A stretch of DNA of 6,388 nt from Candidatus Cloacimonadota bacterium (GTDB taxonomy: Bacteria; Cloacimonadota; Cloacimonadia; Cloacimonadales; Cloacimonadaceae), in NCBI GenBank assembly GCA_017995495.1, contig JAGOIS010000087.1, forward strand, positions 1-6,388, in the 5' to 3' direction. Both the position numbers and the translations under genes were made by a program. Of this stretch, positions 4,565 to 6,388 are shown piece after piece. Below the pieces are notes generated by a model. That model saw only the letters and a program-made list of their open reading frames with translations, ran no database searches and was not told where the DNA came from. How positions within the stretch are numbered: the first letter of the stretch is position 1; each line of letters opens with the position of its first letter.

Positions 4565-6388
4565 TCATCGATCTCCAGTTCCGCCAGCCCCAGCCTGATC
4601 CAGCCAGTTGGCATAAAATGATGCCTTGTCCGGGGCGCCCGTGTCTTGGTAAAGTTCTTTCAAACGGGTCACCACCTGCAGGGTGCGGGGATGGTTCTGG
4701 CCGTAGGGGCCCCTGACAATTTCCAGGGCCTTCAGATAGATGGACTCAGCTTGCTTGAAGCGTTTCCGGGCGTGATACACTCTCCCCAGATAGTAGATGG
4801 ATTGCGCGGTGACGGGATGGTCCGCGCCCCAGGCCCTGCTTTTGATCTCCACCGCTCGGTTGAGGAATTTTTGCGCCCGGGGCAGCTGGCCAAGTTCGAA
4901 ATAGATGTTGCCCAGGTTCGAGTACAGCGCTCCGGTGAAAAAATGCTGGGGATCGCAGTTTTCCTCCATGATCCTCAACGCCTCCAGAAACCAGGTTTCG
5001 GCCTTGTCGAACTGCTTTTGGAGGGAGTAGAGGTGGGCCAGGTTGTTGATCCGGTCGGCAACATTGGAACTGGTTGGATGCTTTTTACGCTCAATTGCCA
5101 GGGAGCGCTTGAGCAGTTTTTCGCTTTGGGCAAAGCGTCCGGTGTCTTTGTAGAAGCGGCCGAGGTTGTTCAGATAGGGGCTGAGCTCCGCTGAACGCGG
5201 GCCATGCACCAGCCGGGCGATCCTCATAGCCTCATTATAAAGAGGTTCGGCTTCCTGGTGGCGCAGCAGGAAGTGGTAAAGCAGGGCCAGATGAAAAACA
5301 CATTCGCCATATTGTCGGCTGTCGTTGCCGCCGGCCTGAGCGCTGAGTTCGACCGCCTTGAGCATATTGGCCTCGGCCCGGTCGAAGAAAGCCTTGTCCC
5401 AATGGTGGTCGGCGGCCTGATCATAGTGGTATGCCGCTGGTCCCGGCAAGCTCGCCTTTTCATAGTGTGGGGCGATCTCTTCCGCGTGTTCTCTCAGTTC
5501 CAGGGCATGGACCTTTTCCAAGGCCTGGGCGGCGCTGAGATGCAGTTTTCGCAATTCGTCGCCGAGGATGCGGGCATAGACCGCCTCCTGGATGAGGACG
5601 TGGGAAAAGATGTAGAAAAACTCTCCCAGATCATTCCAGATGCGGTTTTGGGAACCATGGGCCAGCGCCCGGCTGGCGTTGGTGTTGAGCATCTGTGAAA
5701 GCACATTGATGTTGAAACGCATGCCCAGAACGCTGGCACTGTATATGCTCTGTCGGGTTTTGGCGCTGAGACTGCCGATGCGCTGGAGCAGCGCGTCCTG
5801 CACGCCAAATTCCTCCCAATCTTCAGGCAGATTGTACTCGCCCCGGGCATTGAGGAATCCCTTTTCAAGGCAGAAAGCCACCCCCTGTTCGATGGAAAAG
5901 AGATTGCCTTCCAGTTTTGTCTTCAGGATCTTGAGCGTGGCTGGAGGCAGAGCGTCCACTCCCAGCAGCGCTTTGTGCAGATCGGCGGCCTCATGACTGT
6001 TCAGAGGGCCCAGATCCAGGCGGTGCAGGCTGAAATTCTGCGGCTCCAGGGCGGGAACGGAGCCACCCTCCAGCTGGCGGGAAGTGGCCAGGATGCAGAT
6101 TCCGCCTTTTTCTGCTCCGCCCAGTCCCCGGAAGAATTCCAGGGAAGGGGGGTCCATCCACTGCAGGTCGTCGATGTGGATCAGCAGTGGTTTTTGCCTG
6201 GCCAGTTCTTTCAAGGCCAGGGCTCCGGCTTCCCTCACCTTGTCCAGACGCAGTTCCACCGGCGTGAGTTCGTAAAGGGAGCCAGGCCAGCGCAGGCTGA
6301 GGATGGCCCCGACAAAGGATTCTCCCCTGCGCAGGCTTTCATCGCTTCCGGCCCAGCGGCGCCAGGAACGGCTGAAATCCTCCGCCGC
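4565..6388 (-). CDS. AAA/STAND-like signalling ATPase with C-terminal TPR array (5' end outside window)
   Basis: C-terminal 607 residues of a larger protein. The frame is open to the window edge, 43 codons beyond the GTG at 6259, with no stop, so that GTG is probably internal. Numbering from the edge: Walker B LLIHIDD (68-74) followed by LQWMDPPSLEFF, the form typical of AAA_16-type ATPases in adenylate cyclase-, kinase- and LuxR/MalT-linked regulators; a sensor-1-like strand CILATSR (98-104); a helical segment with EGNLFSIEQ (160-168), where relatives usually have GNP; a winged-helix-like part (VQDALLQRIGSLS...ASVLGMRF); and the family's H263-VLIQEAVYARIL, which precedes its TPRs. Six kinesin-light-chain-like TPRs follow at an exact 42-residue period from 358, with NNLGRFY, NNLAHLY and SNLGNIY helices and HP turns. 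The Walker A loop and any catalytic or DNA-binding partner domain lie to the right. Likely cytosolic signal sensing through TPR-mediated protein contacts. A terminator abuts its TGA stop. Family architecture secure; output function unknown. Confidence -1.
   Translation of the reverse strand, partial: AAEDFSRSWRRWAGSDESLRRGESFVGAILSLRWPGSLYELTPVELRLDKVREAGALALKELARQKPLLIHIDDLQWMDPPSLEFFRGLGGAEKGGICILATSRQLEGGSVPALEPQNFSLHRLDLGPLNSHEAADLHKALLGVDALPPATLKILKTKLEGNLFSIEQGVAFCLEKGFLNARGEYNLPEDWEEFGVQDALLQRIGSLSAKTRQSIYSASVLGMRFNINVLSQMLNTNASRALAHGSQNRIWNDLGEFFYIFSHVLIQEAVYARILGDELRKLHLSAAQALEKVHALELREHAEEIAPHYEKASLPGPAAYHYDQAADHHWDKAFFDRAEANMLKAVELSAQAGGNDSRQYGECVFHLALLYHFLLRHQEAEPLYNEAMRIARLVHGPRSAELSPYLNNLGRFYKDTGRFAQSEKLLKRSLAIERKKHPTSSNVADRINNLAHLYSLQKQFDKAETWFLEALRIMEENCDPQHFFTGALYSNLGNIYFELGQLPRAQKFLNRAVEIKSRAWGADHPVTAQSIYYLGRVYHARKRFKQAESIYLKALEIVRGPYGQNHPRTLQVVTRLKELYQDTGAPDKASFYANWLDQAGAGGTGDR

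Noticed and set aside
4426..4614. 62-codon minus-strand frame overlapping the end of the ATPase gene
   Set aside because: No Shine-Dalgarno, no family resemblance, and it runs through the terminator hairpin and into the A-tract (ending GKKKA). A frameshift extension of the ATPase was considered, but the existing stop is followed directly by a terminator.
3370..4716. Plus-strand open frames of 135 and 256 codons over pirin and the non-coding region
   Set aside because: Antisense to an unmistakable pirin with intact metal ligands; the second also reads through the terminators and promoter with low-complexity sequence.
4646..5996. Plus-strand open frames of 118-182 codons opposite the TPR array
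   Set aside because: Shadows of the regular 42-residue TPR periodicity on the minus strand.
3415..6388. Pirin and the TPR ATPase as one operon or functional system
   Set aside because: A terminator directly after the ATPase stop, 313 bases of spacing and a separate promoter argue against co-transcription.

Overview
This is a 6.4 kb stretch of a moderately GC-rich bacterial genome with three protein-coding genes. Two of them run off the ends of the window. A large secreted beta-solenoid protein with a W-x-G...NW...P-x-x-D-x-V-x-I opening, GTVTF-type repeats, a CARDB domain and an FN3-like domain is a style common in the Bacteroidetes/FCB group, and Cloacimonadota is my best guess. That placement is an inference from protein style; there is no rRNA or other phylogenetic marker here.

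Layout. (1) Positions 3-3338, plus strand: the bulk of a giant exported surface protein. Its signal peptide is cut by the left edge. It contains two tandem repeats of about 255 residues and ends with CARDB and FN3-like domains. (2) Positions 3339-3414: a short gap between convergent genes, filled by a long, nearly symmetrical hairpin that may terminate transcription from both sides. (3) Positions 3415-4251, minus strand: a complete pirin-family protein with all four expected metal ligands. (4) Positions 4252-4564: a non-coding region with, in minus-strand order, an intrinsic terminator abutting the upstream gene's stop codon, a promoter with a perfect TTGACA box behind a nine-A tract, a second strong intrinsic-terminator hairpin inside the predicted leader, and a Shine-Dalgarno site for pirin. 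(5) Positions 4565-6388, minus strand: the C-terminal 607 residues of an AAA/STAND-like signalling ATPase with six 42-residue TPRs. Its P-loop and any N-terminal effector domain lie beyond the right edge.

How the genes relate. Although pirin and the ATPase gene are on the same strand, a terminator and then a promoter separate them, so they look like separate transcription units. The exported protein is convergent and unrelated in function. I see no defence system, mobile element, CRISPR array or RNA gene of a known family. The most interesting non-coding signal is the promoter followed almost at once by a terminator ahead of pirin. It could make a small RNA of roughly 65-70 nt or control pirin by attenuation.
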